A stretch of DNA of 6,751 bases. It comes from Candidatus Sulfotelmatobacter sp. (GTDB lineage: Bacteria; Acidobacteriota; Terriglobia; Terriglobales; SbA1). How positions within the stretch are numbered: the stretch's first letter is position 1; every line of letters begins with the position of its first letter. The stretch is from contig JASLEQ010000316.1 of the NCBI GenBank assembly GCA_030151135.1, forward strand, positions 1 through 6,751, given 5' to 3'. Below the pieces are notes generated by a model. The model worked only from the letters and a program-made list of their open reading frames with translations. It did no database searches and was not told where the DNA came from. Positions 1 through 6,685 of this stretch are shown piece after piece. Position numbers and translations under genes: made by a program.

Positions 1-7
1 CGGCCGC

Positions 8-30
8 AGCTGAGTACCAGGTACTGAGCT
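8..30. repeat. 23-bp imperfect palindrome beyond the 3' end of the small membrane protein gene
   Basis: The core is AGTACC-A-GGTACT (13-25). It is flanked by AGCT on each side (8-11 and 27-30), with one G/G mismatch between core and flank. Ten of eleven arm positions pair. It lies three bases past the stop of the minus-strand gene ending at 34, so it could act as an RNA 3'-end hairpin, but no T-tract follows on the minus strand. The sequence resembles the GGTACTCGGTGCTCAG stretch at 6555-6570, which suggests a dispersed intergenic repeat family rather than a dedicated terminator. Confidence 0.45.
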
Positions 31-33
31 CCA

Positions 34-378
34 CTACTTACTCGGCAGGAACTTGCCCTCTTGCGGGTGGGCGTCGACCGCTACGGCGGCGGCTCTAGTT
101 TTTCGCCAAACATTGGCGACAGCGAGGCTCCAGAACGGAACAAGGTCAACCCCAGGCACCAGTTTAGCGAACAGCGACGGGAGAAATTCCCAGTGCCAAC
201 CCAGCAGGTTGACCATCAGTGCCGCAACTCCGAAGTCGAGCAAGTCATCTGCGGGTGACAATGCGCCCTCGACAAACATGGGCATGAAGAACAGTTGCAG
301 CGCGTCGGCGGCGATTGCTACAAGCATGGCAACCTTGAACTGCGGTCCGGGGGAAATTGTGATCTGATCGTCTGCCAT
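34..378 (-). CDS. small integral membrane protein of unknown function
   Basis: A 114-residue protein that I cannot assign to a named family. I place the start at the ATG at 378 (protein MADDQITISPGPQF...), not the one 99 bases upstream, because GGAG at 391-388 sits nine bases before it. The upstream extension is charged and would run through the palindrome at 412-443. Two hydrophobic segments are visible, about residues 14-35 and 47-68, with a third weaker one around 79-90 (LVPFWSLAVANVW). The aromatic turn GWHWEFLP (60-67) and the motif PGVDLVPFW (75-83) look conserved in character. The short N-terminus and the basic C-terminal tail are both hydrophilic. The gene is divergent from the TetR-type regulator at 532 with 153 bases between the two starts, so it is the natural regulatory target. 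A TAAAAT -10-like box is at 406-401, with the palindrome covering the expected -35 position. Being a real gene is likely; the function is unknown. Confidence 0.7.
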   Translation of the reverse strand: MADDQITISPGPQFKVAMLVAIAADALQLFFMPMFVEGALSPADDLLDFGVAALMVNLLGWHWEFLPSLFAKLVPGVDLVPFWSLAVANVWRKTRAAAVAVDAHPQEGKFLPSK

Positions 379-411
379 TGGGGGGAACTCCGTTGCTGCT
401 ATTTTAGATGA

Positions 412-443
412 AACTTCGGCATCCCGCGCTGGATGCGGAAGTT
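412..443. promoter_or_regulatory. candidate TetR-family operator between divergent genes
   Basis: The left arm AACTTCGGCATCC (412-424) and right arm GGATGCGGAAGTT (431-443) are inverted repeats matching at 12 of 13 positions, around the centre CGCGCT. Over the whole 32 bp, 14 of 16 base pairs are symmetric. The site ends 14 bp upstream of the -35 box of the regulator gene and covers the expected -35 region of the divergent membrane protein gene. That is the usual layout for a TetR-family repressor controlling its neighbour and itself. The symmetry is seen directly; binding by the 532-1107 product is inferred. Confidence 0.6.
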
Positions 444-457
444 CTAAGTCCGGAATT

Positions 458-486
458 TTGCCGCTCAAACATCGCAATGGTATGAT
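458..486 (+). promoter_or_regulatory. sigma70-like promoter of the TetR-family gene
   Basis: TTGCCG (458-463) is separated by exactly 17 bases from TATGAT (481-486), which matches TATAAT at five of six positions. Transcription would begin near 493, giving a leader of about 39 bases before the ATG at 532. This is one of the two best promoter matches in the window. Confidence 0.55.
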
Positions 487-531
487 CCCCCGGCAGTTAC
501 AGCCGTAGGGAAACGAGGAATCGACCGAAAA

Positions 532-1107
532 ATGCCGAGGCGCCCGGACCCGGATCTCGAGGAGCGAGTCTTATCTGCAGCCGACAAGTTATGGAGAAAA
601 GGCGGGGAAAGAGCGTTGACCATGCGCGCCGTCGCACAAGCCGCCCGCACGAATACGCCCGCCGTATACCGCCGCTTTAAAGACCGCAACGATTTAATTC
701 GAGCGTTGCTACTCCGCATAGCCGGTCGCATTGGTGATTATTTTCAGCGGGGCAAAACGCTGGAAGAGATGACCGAGGCGTACGTCGATTACGCGCTTCA
801 AATGCCGAACGAGTACAAGCTTTTCTATTCGTATGCGTCGTTTATGTCACCGAAAAAGGGACGAGGGATGCCCCGCCCGATCCGCGAATCACGTCCGAAT
901 TTCGCCCTGACCGAACAACTCCTGGCGAAGAATTTTGGTGGTTCTCCGGACGACCACACACAAACCGCTCTCGCACTGTGGGCGCTGCTGCATGGCACAT
1001 CGACGCTGCTGGTCAACAACGCAATTCCCGAAGGACATGAAGAGGCATTGCGCCAGGCCTGCCGCGCGGCGGTGAAGGCGATTCTCGCCACAGCCGCAGC
1101 GTGTTGA
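532..1107 (+). CDS. TetR/AcrR-family transcriptional repressor with a WHG-type C-terminal domain
   Basis: A 191-residue DNA-binding regulator of typical TetR length. The N-terminal domain is classic: a first helix with LSAADKLWRKGGERALTMRA (14-33), then the helix-turn-helix AVAQAARTNTPAVYRRFKDR (33-52), ending in the familiar YRRFKDRNDLIRALL segment. The C-terminal ligand-binding domain contains LWALLHGTSTLLV (149-161), whose W150, H154 and G155 fit the WHG-type TetR C-terminal family. That family is known in actinobacteria and acidobacteria; the ligand cannot be read from sequence. The ATG is preceded by GAGGA at 515-519 with a 12-base gap, slightly long but acceptable. The gene is divergent from a small membrane protein gene, with a 32-bp palindrome between them, suggesting local control of that gene plus autoregulation. 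The next gene is 161 bases downstream and probably separate. The family call is firm; the target and ligand are inferred or unknown. Confidence 0.92.
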   Translation: MPRRPDPDLEERVLSAADKLWRKGGERALTMRAVAQAARTNTPAVYRRFKDRNDLIRALLLRIAGRIGDYFQRGKTLEEMTEAYVDYALQMPNEYKLFYSYASFMSPKKGRGMPRPIRESRPNFALTEQLLAKNFGGSPDDHTQTALALWALLHGTSTLLVNNAIPEGHEEALRQACRAAVKAILATAAAC

Positions 1108-1268
1108 GGGCAATGTTCGCTGTCATCGAAATATTACAAATTCCTTAGCTCAACTGCATAGTTCTTCCTCAATGTCTTTTCATGTTCTGCCGATAAGACT
1201 TACTGAGCAAAGGTGCGAGCGCGAGTAAGTTGCGGCGGAAGTCCTCATCCTTTCTCAAGGTCCAAACG

Positions 1269-1679
1269 ATGACAAAGATTCTTTTGGTCGAAGATAGTAG
1301 ATTCCTGCGGATGGCGATGGAGCGAGCCTTGGCGCGAGTAGGTTATGAAGTTGTGATCGCCGAGGATGGGCTGGAGGCGATTGAGCGAGCCGAGAAGGAC
1401 AAGCCCGACCTCATCCTGCTCGATATGCTGCTGCCAAAAATGGCGGGCCAGGATGTGCTGGCGAGGTTGAAACAGAATTCCATTACGGCGAAGATTCCAG
1501 TCGTAGCCTGCACCGGACTGTCGCAAAAGAACGCGGAACGTCTTAAAAAAGACGGCGTGTGCGCTTTCCTCGATAAGTCGGAGTTGGGACTGGACACGGG
1601 CAGCGGCAAGCTGCTGATGGCTGTCGCAGCCATCGTGCGAGAGTTAAAGCTGGAAGTTCCTGCAGGAGCCTGCGTCTAA
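1269..1679 (+). CDS. stand-alone CheY-like response regulator receiver protein
   Basis: A 136-residue single receiver domain with no output domain. It accepts phosphate from a histidine kinase and signals through protein-protein contacts. The hallmarks are all present: acidic pair E8-D9 (LLVEDSR), phosphoacceptor D52 (LILLDMLLPKMAG), switch residue T82 (VVACTGL) and conserved lysine K103 (FLDKS). After K103 the chain continues as SELGLDTGSGKLLMAV, slightly longer than in chemotaxis CheY, followed by a short tail. The start is the ATG at 1269, eight bases after AAGG at 1257-1260. An in-frame TTG at 1230 would add 13 residues ahead of the beta1 strand and is less likely. No kinase, flagellar or chemotaxis gene is nearby, so the partner cannot be named. 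TTACAA-17-CATAGT around 1132-1160 is a weak possible promoter. The 161-base gap before the gene otherwise holds only a 7-base inverted repeat (ACTTACT at 1198-1204, AGTAAGT at 1224-1230). Confidence 0.92.
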   Translation: MTKILLVEDSRFLRMAMERALARVGYEVVIAEDGLEAIERAEKDKPDLILLDMLLPKMAGQDVLARLKQNSITAKIPVVACTGLSQKNAERLKKDGVCAFLDKSELGLDTGSGKLLMAVAAIVRELKLEVPAGACV

Positions 1680-1851
1680 CCGGGCACACCATGTCGGCTT
1701 CGCTAAATGCCGCCCCGGACAGCCAAGGCCGCGAACGCCCTCAACTGGCAAGAGTGATGAAAGCGTATTCGATTCTTGTTGTCTGGGCTTTCGCGAACGC
1801 TGCTCACTTTCCCGGCGCGGCCTAGTCTAAACGGTGATTCGGTATACCTCT

Positions 1852-2454
1852 ATGAAAACCATCAAAATTCTGCCGTTGTTTATAGCGATGATGACGGTTC
1901 GGCTTGCCGCCGCTCCCATGAGCGCCACGGATCGCGAGCACTTGCTGGTGCACTTCGAGATGACGACGCAGATGGTGGCTGAGCAGGTTCGCGGCCTGTC
2001 CCCGGCGCAACTGGAATACAAGGCCTCACCCGACCGATGGAGCATTCGTGAAATCGTTTCGCATCTCGCCGTGGCGGAGCCGGACTACTGGCGCGAAATT
2101 CAGAAGGCGCTGAAGGCGAGTCCGGACATGAGTAGCAAGAAGTCTTCCGCAACCGATGCTGACATCATGTGGTACGGCATCGATCGCGTGGTGCATACGA
2201 AGACGGGCGGCGGGCACGAAAAGGTCGACACTTATAAGGATCTTGGTGAGGCGCTCGGCAAGTTTCAGGCTCTGCGCGCTACCATGATTGATTACATTAA
2301 GAACACAAATGACGACCTGCGCGCCCACAGCTTCGGCGATTACGGGGAGGTCATCGATTGCTGGCAGTGGATGCTGGAAATCTCCACTCACTCCGAGCGC
2401 CACATCCAGCAGATTCGCGAGATCAAGAACGATCCAAATTTCCCGAAGAAGTAA
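1852..2454 (+). CDS. exported DinB-superfamily (YfiT/DinB_2-like) protein
   Basis: A 200-residue protein. DinB-superfamily members are four-helix bundles that bind a divalent metal through three histidines; many act as thiol-dependent transferases or hydrolases, but most are uncharacterised. The family signature is visible: WSIREIVSHLAVAE (63-76, with metal ligand candidate H71) and HSERHIQQIREI (180-191, with H180 and H184). The N-terminus MKTIKILPLFIAMMTVRLAAA looks like a Sec signal peptide with AAA or MSA cleavage options around residues 21-25, so the protein is probably periplasmic. I chose the ATG at 1852 because it begins the signal peptide directly. The GTG at 1834 would add six residues (MIRYTS). 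Neither start has a convincing Shine-Dalgarno, so the start is the weak point. It appears monocistronic: 172 bases separate it from the receiver gene and 262 from the next gene. The substrate is unknown. Confidence 0.85.
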   Translation: MKTIKILPLFIAMMTVRLAAAPMSATDREHLLVHFEMTTQMVAEQVRGLSPAQLEYKASPDRWSIREIVSHLAVAEPDYWREIQKALKASPDMSSKKSSATDADIMWYGIDRVVHTKTGGGHEKVDTYKDLGEALGKFQALRATMIDYIKNTNDDLRAHSFGDYGEVIDCWQWMLEISTHSERHIQQIREIKNDPNFPKK

Positions 2455-2465
2455 CCCTTTCCGCG

Positions 2466-2483
2466 CCCGTGCAATGCACCGGG
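2466..2483 (+). other. hairpin just after the DinB-like gene, no T-tract
   Basis: CCC-GTGC-AAT-GCAC-C-GGG can fold into a seven-pair stem with one bulged C and a three-base loop, starting 12 bases after the stop codon at 2454. No run of T follows, so it is not a standard intrinsic terminator. It may protect the 3' end or be coincidental. Confidence 0.3.
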
Positions 2484-2658
2484 ATTCAGTCGACCATATC
2501 AAGGATATAAAAAGGTGCGGAATACGGGTTCTTTCCTGAATATTTGTAACGATTTTGGATAGTTGTTCACCATCTAGTTGTGGGGCAATCAGTCCCCGGG
2601 CAGGGATCCGGCGAAAAAAAAGAGTGGGCGGGAACACCGGCGCTGAGTGTTCGCTGTC

Positions 2659-2690
2659 GGGACGCAGAGTCTGGGGGCGTCCCAACGCCC
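2659..2690 (+). promoter_or_regulatory. two overlapping, mutually exclusive hairpins in the leader of the 2717 gene
   Basis: Stem 1 pairs GGGACGC (2659-2665) with GCGTCCC (2677-2683). Stem 2 pairs GGGCGT (2675-2680) with ACGCCC (2685-2690) around the tetraloop CCCA. They share 2677-2683, so only one can form at a time. The Shine-Dalgarno AAAGGAGG begins 15 bases later at 2705. The layout is attenuator-like, but no ligand-binding core is recognised and no sequestration of the Shine-Dalgarno is evident. The rest of 2455-2716 shows no gene. Confidence 0.3.
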
Positions 2691-2716
2691 GATCCAGTGT
2701 GCCAAAAGGAGGCGTG

Positions 2717-3130
2717 ATGGACTTTAACGCGTTCAACCGCGTGAAAGATCTTAAGAATGCGGTTGCGGAAGCGGGCACCGAGAAGACAGTACAGCTGATG
2801 AGCGATATGAACCTGGTTCTGGCGCTGCTGCCGGACGCGGGATTTGAGGTGGGTGGAGTGCAGATGGAACTGGGATTCGCGCCAAAGGTGACGATCAGCC
2901 TGAAATTGGATGGGGCGGTGAATGAAGCGCGGCTGAAGAGTGTGCAGGAGAAGACGGAGAATGCGATGCTATCGGGGATTTTCGCGTCTCTGATCCAGGC
3001 AAGCAGGATGAAGGATGTGGTGAACCTGGAAACCCTGATCCTGCAGGAGGTGGAGGTGGTGATGACGGCGGCTCCAACGGTGTCGTTGCACTGGAGGCAG
3101 AAGGCTGGGATGAAGATCGCGGCGGCCTAG
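2717..3130 (+). CDS. conserved-looking hypothetical protein, 137 residues
   Basis: I do not recognise this protein. The start is the ATG at 2717, placed by a very strong Shine-Dalgarno AAAGGAGG (2705-2712) four bases upstream. The GTG immediately before it (2714) is too close to be preferred. The reading frame is open further upstream, to 2555, but that part passes through the structured leader and is low-quality coding. There is no signal peptide or transmembrane helix, so it is probably cytoplasmic. The pattern suggests an alpha/beta fold: amphipathic N-terminal helices (FNRVKDLKNAVAEAG, TEKTVQLMSDMNLVLALL), then strand-like GGVQMELGFAPKVTISLKLDG (46-66), a long helix (NEARLKSVQEKTENAMLSG) and a final strand TLILQEVEVVMTAAPTVSL (106-124). 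No catalytic motif is obvious. It stands alone between the DinB-like gene and the convergent ahcY. Being a real gene is supported by the ribosome site and the regular alternation of hydrophobic residues. Confidence 0.7.
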   Translation: MDFNAFNRVKDLKNAVAEAGTEKTVQLMSDMNLVLALLPDAGFEVGGVQMELGFAPKVTISLKLDGAVNEARLKSVQEKTENAMLSGIFASLIQASRMKDVVNLETLILQEVEVVMTAAPTVSLHWRQKAGMKIAAA

Positions 3131-3202
3131 GAAGCCAGAAACTCGGAACTCCCGAACTCAATGACGGTTTCCGATCGTTCTTCAGCACGCATCCGCGCCA
3201 GA

Positions 3203-3298
3203 AGTGGGCACACCACTGGGCTAAAGCCCCTCCTTAATTTGGACCCTAACGGGGCCCCAAGGGGCCGCTCTGCCACGGCGCTGCAAATGTTCGAACAT
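3203..3298. repeat. cluster of short palindromes in the convergent intergenic gap
   Basis: Four palindromic elements follow one another: AGTGG-GCACA-CCACT (3203-3217), GGGC-TAAA-GCCC (3218-3229), GGCCCC-AA-GGGGCC (3253-3266) and the perfect 12-mer ATGTTCGAACAT (3287-3298). The GGGCTAAAGCCC element followed by CTCCTTAATTT could act as a weak plus-strand terminator for the gene ending at 3130. The whole block resembles REP-like extragenic repeat DNA. A short AACTC-rich stretch (3140-3160) lies just before it. No gene is seen between 3131 and 3382. Confidence 0.45.
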
Positions 3299-3305
3299 GC
3301 AAGCC

Positions 3306-3336
3306 AAAAAGATGCGGCCCGAAATTTTCGGGCCGC
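3306..3336 (-). terminator. intrinsic terminator of ahcY
   Basis: GCGGCCCG (3314-3321) and CGGGCCGC (3329-3336) form a GC-rich stem, extendable through AAA/TTT to a tiny loop. On the minus strand the stem is followed by ATC and then five T (complement of 3306-3310). It lies about 47 bases downstream of the ahcY stop. The plus-strand side has no T-run, so it is directional for the minus strand. Confidence 0.8.
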
Positions 3337-3382
3337 CTGACGGCGGGTCGACCGTCTTGCTGAGTGCTGAAGCTGAGAGCTT

Positions 3383-4694
<1,312 letters not shown>

Positions 4695-4864
4695 GTAATT
4701 TGTGGCGCTTGCTGGCGCTCAGGGGATATTAGTTCGTTTGCGGTCCGGACCTTATTTTCTCAGATTCCAGCAAAATTCCGTAGCGATAACGTGTCGAATT
4801 TTTGAACTCGTTGCTACTTTGGGACTACTGCTAATTGCACTTGCGATGTCGTTTACTACAATCT
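4695..4864. other. unassigned part of the metK-ahcY intergenic region
   Basis: This AT-richer stretch is presumably where an ahcY promoter would lie (minus strand). I see no convincing -35/-10 pair and no open reading frame worth calling. The only pattern is TGGCGCT twice, at 4703-4709 and 4713-4719, ten bases apart. Confidence 0.4.
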
Positions 4865-4916
4865 AAAGCTTTCGCCGCTGAGCCGCCGAGAACTTCCGCA
4901 GAGTCCGCTGAGAAAA
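4865..4916. repeat. degenerate CGCTGAG-type repeat, copy A
   Basis: It begins AAAGCTT and continues with CGCTGAG, CCGCCGAGAA, CCGCAGAGT and CCGCTGAGAAAA in the same order as the two copies at 6467-6520 and 6616-6670. The similarity covers about 50 bases with substitutions and small indels. Three such copies in one window, all intergenic, point to a dispersed repeat family. Confidence 0.6.
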
Positions 4917-4923
4917 TCTTTCA

Positions 4924-4972
4924 CCACAGGGAACACAGAGTTTCACAGAGGACCTCGCTGTGATCCCTGCGG
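4924..4972 (-). repeat. long hairpin of CACAGAG-type repeat after metK
   Basis: Arms CAGGGAACACAG (4927-4938) and CTGTGATCCCTG (4958-4969) pair at 11 of 12 positions and extend by two further pairs outside a mismatch. The 19-base loop includes a second CACAGAG copy (4944-4950). It starts 12 bases past the metK stop on the minus strand and is followed there by GTGGTGAAAGATTTTCTC, a poor T-tract. It may act as a weak terminator or RNA-stabilising hairpin for metK. Equally, it is a dispersed repeat of the CACCACAGAGACACAGAG kind. Confidence 0.55.
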
Positions 4973-4983
4973 CGAATTAGCTT

Positions 4984-6162
4984 TTACTTTCTTGCTAACG
5001 CTGGTTCTTTCACACCGGCATCGCTGGCGAGCTTCGCGGCTTTGTCGGTGGCTTCCCAGGTGAAATCGGGATCGTTGCGTCCGAAATGGCCGTAGGCGGC
5101 GGTTTTCTTATAGATCGGACGGCGCAGATTCAGGGACTCGATGATGCCGCGCGGCGTCAGCTTGAAGTGCGAGCGGATGATGTCCGGAATGATCGCGGGA
5201 TCAACTTTTTCTGTGCCGAATGTTTCGACCAGCACGCTGACGGGGTCAGCCACGCCGATGGCATAGGCAAGCTGGACTTCGCACTTGTCGGCGAGACCGG
5301 CGGCGACGACATTCTTCGCGATGTGGCGCGCCATGTAAGCAGCCGAGCGATCGACCTTGGTCGGATCTTTTCCGGAGAAGGCGCCGCCGCCGTGACGTCC
5401 CATGCCGCCGTAGGTGTCGACGATGATCTTGCGGCCAGTCAGTCCGGTGTCGCCCATGGGGCCGCCAATGACGAAGCGTCCAGTGGGATTGATGTGGTAC
5501 TTGGTGTCTTCGTCGAGAAGCTGCGGCGGGATCACGGCCTGAATGACGTGCTTCAGGATTCCGGCGCGTAGTTCATCGTTGGTGACGGTCTCGGCGTGCT
5601 GCGTGGAGATGACGACAGCGTCGACGCGGATCACTTTGCCTTTTGCGTCGTATTCGACTGTTACTTGAGATTTGCCGTCGGGCCGGAGGAAGGGAAGCGT
5701 TCCGTTTTTGCGAACTTTGGAAAGCTGCTGGGTGAGCTTGTGAGCCAGAGAGATGGGAGTTGGCATCAACTCCTCGTTCTCGTTCACCGCATATCCAAAC
5801 ATCATGCCCTGGTCGCCGGCGCCTCCGGTATCTACGCCCATCGCGATGTCGCCGGACTGCTTGTTAATGCTGGAAATTACGGCGCAAGTGTTGCAGTCGA
5901 AGCCGTGGAGAGCATTGTCGTATCCGATGGACTGAACGGTGCCACGAACGACCTGCTGGAAATCGACGTAGGCCTTGGTGGTAATTTCTCCGGCGATGAC
6001 AACAAGGCCGGTGGCGGTAAGGGTTTCGCAGGCGACGCGGCTGACGGGGTCGTCGAGGGGGCAGGCGTCGAGGATGGCATCGGAAATCTGGTCGGCGATC
6101 TTATCGGGATGGCCTTCGGTGACGGATTCCGAGGTGAACAAGAAACGATTTTTGGATGGCAA
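4984..6162 (-). CDS. metK: S-adenosylmethionine synthetase (methionine adenosyltransferase)
   Basis: A 392-residue cytoplasmic enzyme that condenses methionine and ATP into S-adenosylmethionine, releasing phosphate and pyrophosphate. Its length is normal for the bacterial family (E. coli 384). Motifs run in order: [20 protein letters not shown] (9-28, with ATP-binding H18 and metal-binding D20), E46 and E59 at the potassium and methionine positions, the signature [12 protein letters not shown] (114-125), [21 protein letters not shown] (225-245), and the phosphate loop [19 protein letters not shown] (258-276). No key residue appears lost. Translation starts at TTG (6162-6160): AAGGAG (6175-6170) is seven bases upstream, an in-frame TAA sits two codons before the TTG, and the next in-frame ATG lies beyond the essential GHPDK motif. 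It is followed on the same strand by ahcY, so SAM synthesis and SAH removal are neighbours. The long upstream region may carry leader control. Confidence 0.98.
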   Translation of the reverse strand: MPSKNRFLFTSESVTEGHPDKIADQISDAILDACPLDDPVSRVACETLTATGLVVIAGEITTKAYVDFQQVVRGTVQSIGYDNALHGFDCNTCAVISSINKQSGDIAMGVDTGGAGDQGMMFGYAVNENEELMPTPISLAHKLTQQLSKVRKNGTLPFLRPDGKSQVTVEYDAKGKVIRVDAVVISTQHAETVTNDELRAGILKHVIQAVIPPQLLDEDTKYHINPTGRFVIGGPMGDTGLTGRKIIVDTYGGMGRHGGGAFSGKDPTKVDRSAAYMARHIAKNVVAAGLADKCEVQLAYAIGVADPVSVLVETFGTEKVDPAIIPDIIRSHFKLTPRGIIESLNLRRPIYKKTAAYGHFGRNDPDFTWEATDKAAKLASDAGVKEPALARK

Positions 6163-6175
6163 TGATTATCTCCTT
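6160..6175 (-). promoter_or_regulatory. ribosome binding site and TTG start of metK
   Basis: On the minus strand, AAGGAG (6175-6170) is followed by seven bases and then TTG (6162-6160). The codon sequence before it is TAA TCA, so no upstream in-frame start is possible. This fixes a non-ATG start on an essential housekeeping gene. Confidence 0.9.
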
Positions 6176-6307
6176 AGATTGCACTGGGCCGGAGGGCCGC
6201 AGGGCAAGTCGTTAACGCGCCTGGTTCAACGTGGTTGTCGATTGACCAGCGGAGATCCAACTGGCCGCGATCGGCGCGGCGCACTGGGAGGACGTCCTTT
6301 TAAAAGG
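6176..6307 (-). promoter_or_regulatory. structured metK leader with competing stems and a possible anti-Shine-Dalgarno
   Basis: In minus-strand RNA sense, several stems can form. GCCGCG-CCGAT-CGCGGC is a six-pair stem. CTGGTCAA pairs with TTGAACCAG across 12 bases with one bulge (plus-strand region about 6221-6249). An alternative CCAG...CTGG stem uses the same CTGG. Its loop contains ATCTCC (complement of 6251-6256), which is exactly complementary to GGAGAT of the metK ribosome site (6173-6168). Two overlapping perfect palindromes, AGGACGTCCT (6289-6298) and CCTTTTAAAAGG (6296-6307), lie at the far end. I see no SAM-I, SAM-II or SAH riboswitch consensus. The regulatory function is inferred only. 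Confidence 0.3.
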
Positions 6308-6412
6308 CTAGCAGAGCGGGGTGGGGGACGCAACGATTTTGGCTGTAAGTGGAAGAGCGAGAGTTGAATAGCGGAAATTGCGGGGTGGATGGAGAGGCCC
6401 GCCGTTGCGTAA

Positions 6413-6670
6413 TACTCGGTTCACGTAGGAATTCTTCTCTTAGGCGGAGCCTGGATTCCGTCAACGAAAGCTTGGGACGCTGAGGTCGCGGAGAAAAACC
6501 GCAGAGTTCGCTGAGGACGGCGATCGGAATTGACCACGATGGAGACTTCGCTCGGTACTCGGTGCTCAGTAATCGGTCGGAAGGAATTCTAGACGAGTCT
6601 TGAGGACTTTGAGGAAAAGCTTGGAACGCTGAGATCGCTGAGAAAGTCCGCAGAGATTCGCTGAGAACGG
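6413..6670. repeat. two diverged copies of a ~110-base repeat (TACTCGGT / AGGAATTCT / AAAGCTTGG-CGCTGAG modules)
   Basis: Both copies carry the same three modules in order: TACTCGGT at 6413-6420 and 6556-6563; AGGAATTCT at 6427-6435 and 6582-6590; and a 54-55 base core beginning AAAGCTTGG at 6467-6520 and 6616-6670. The two cores differ by about six substitutions and one indel. Spacing between modules varies, so the copies are old or were assembled from dispersed units. The core also matches copy A at 4865-4916. An open frame crossing this region on the minus strand has low-complexity serine/arginine/proline content and is not a gene. The rest of 6308-6412 shows no feature. Confidence 0.7.
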
Positions 6671-6685
6671 GCGACAGGCCTAAGT

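Noticed and set aside
1230..1268. TTG start extending the receiver protein by 13 residues
   Set aside because: The extension MRRKSSSFLKVQT precedes the canonical beta1 strand with no purpose, while the ATG at 1269 has an adequate ribosome site.
1757..1825. 22-codon open frame (MKAYSILVVWAFANAAHFPGAA) before the DinB-like gene
   Set aside because: It resembles a signal peptide or leader peptide, but it has only a weak ribosome site and ends 26 bases before the next start. It is too short to support without conservation data.
2651..2712. Possible cyclic-di-GMP (GEMM-I) riboswitch, because GGGACGCAGAG resembles its GGGACGCAAAG core
   Set aside because: The required GCAAACC element before it and the second stem with its receptor are missing, and the segment is better explained by simple complementary stems.
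2026..2778. 250-codon open frame on the minus strand across the DinB-like gene and the 2717 leader
   Set aside because: It is antisense to a frame with clear DinB motifs and covers the strong Shine-Dalgarno region. It has no recognisable domain.
3287..3298. LexA/SOS box, from ATGTTCGAACAT
   Set aside because: The half-sites are in the reverse arrangement without the expected spacer. The site lies between convergent genes, not in a promoter.
6176..6360. Known SAM-I, SAM-II or SAH riboswitch in the metK leader
   Set aside because: I looked for the conserved cores as I remember them (for example GGCAACC, CGCTAAA, GAGGAGCGCTGC) and found none on the minus strand.
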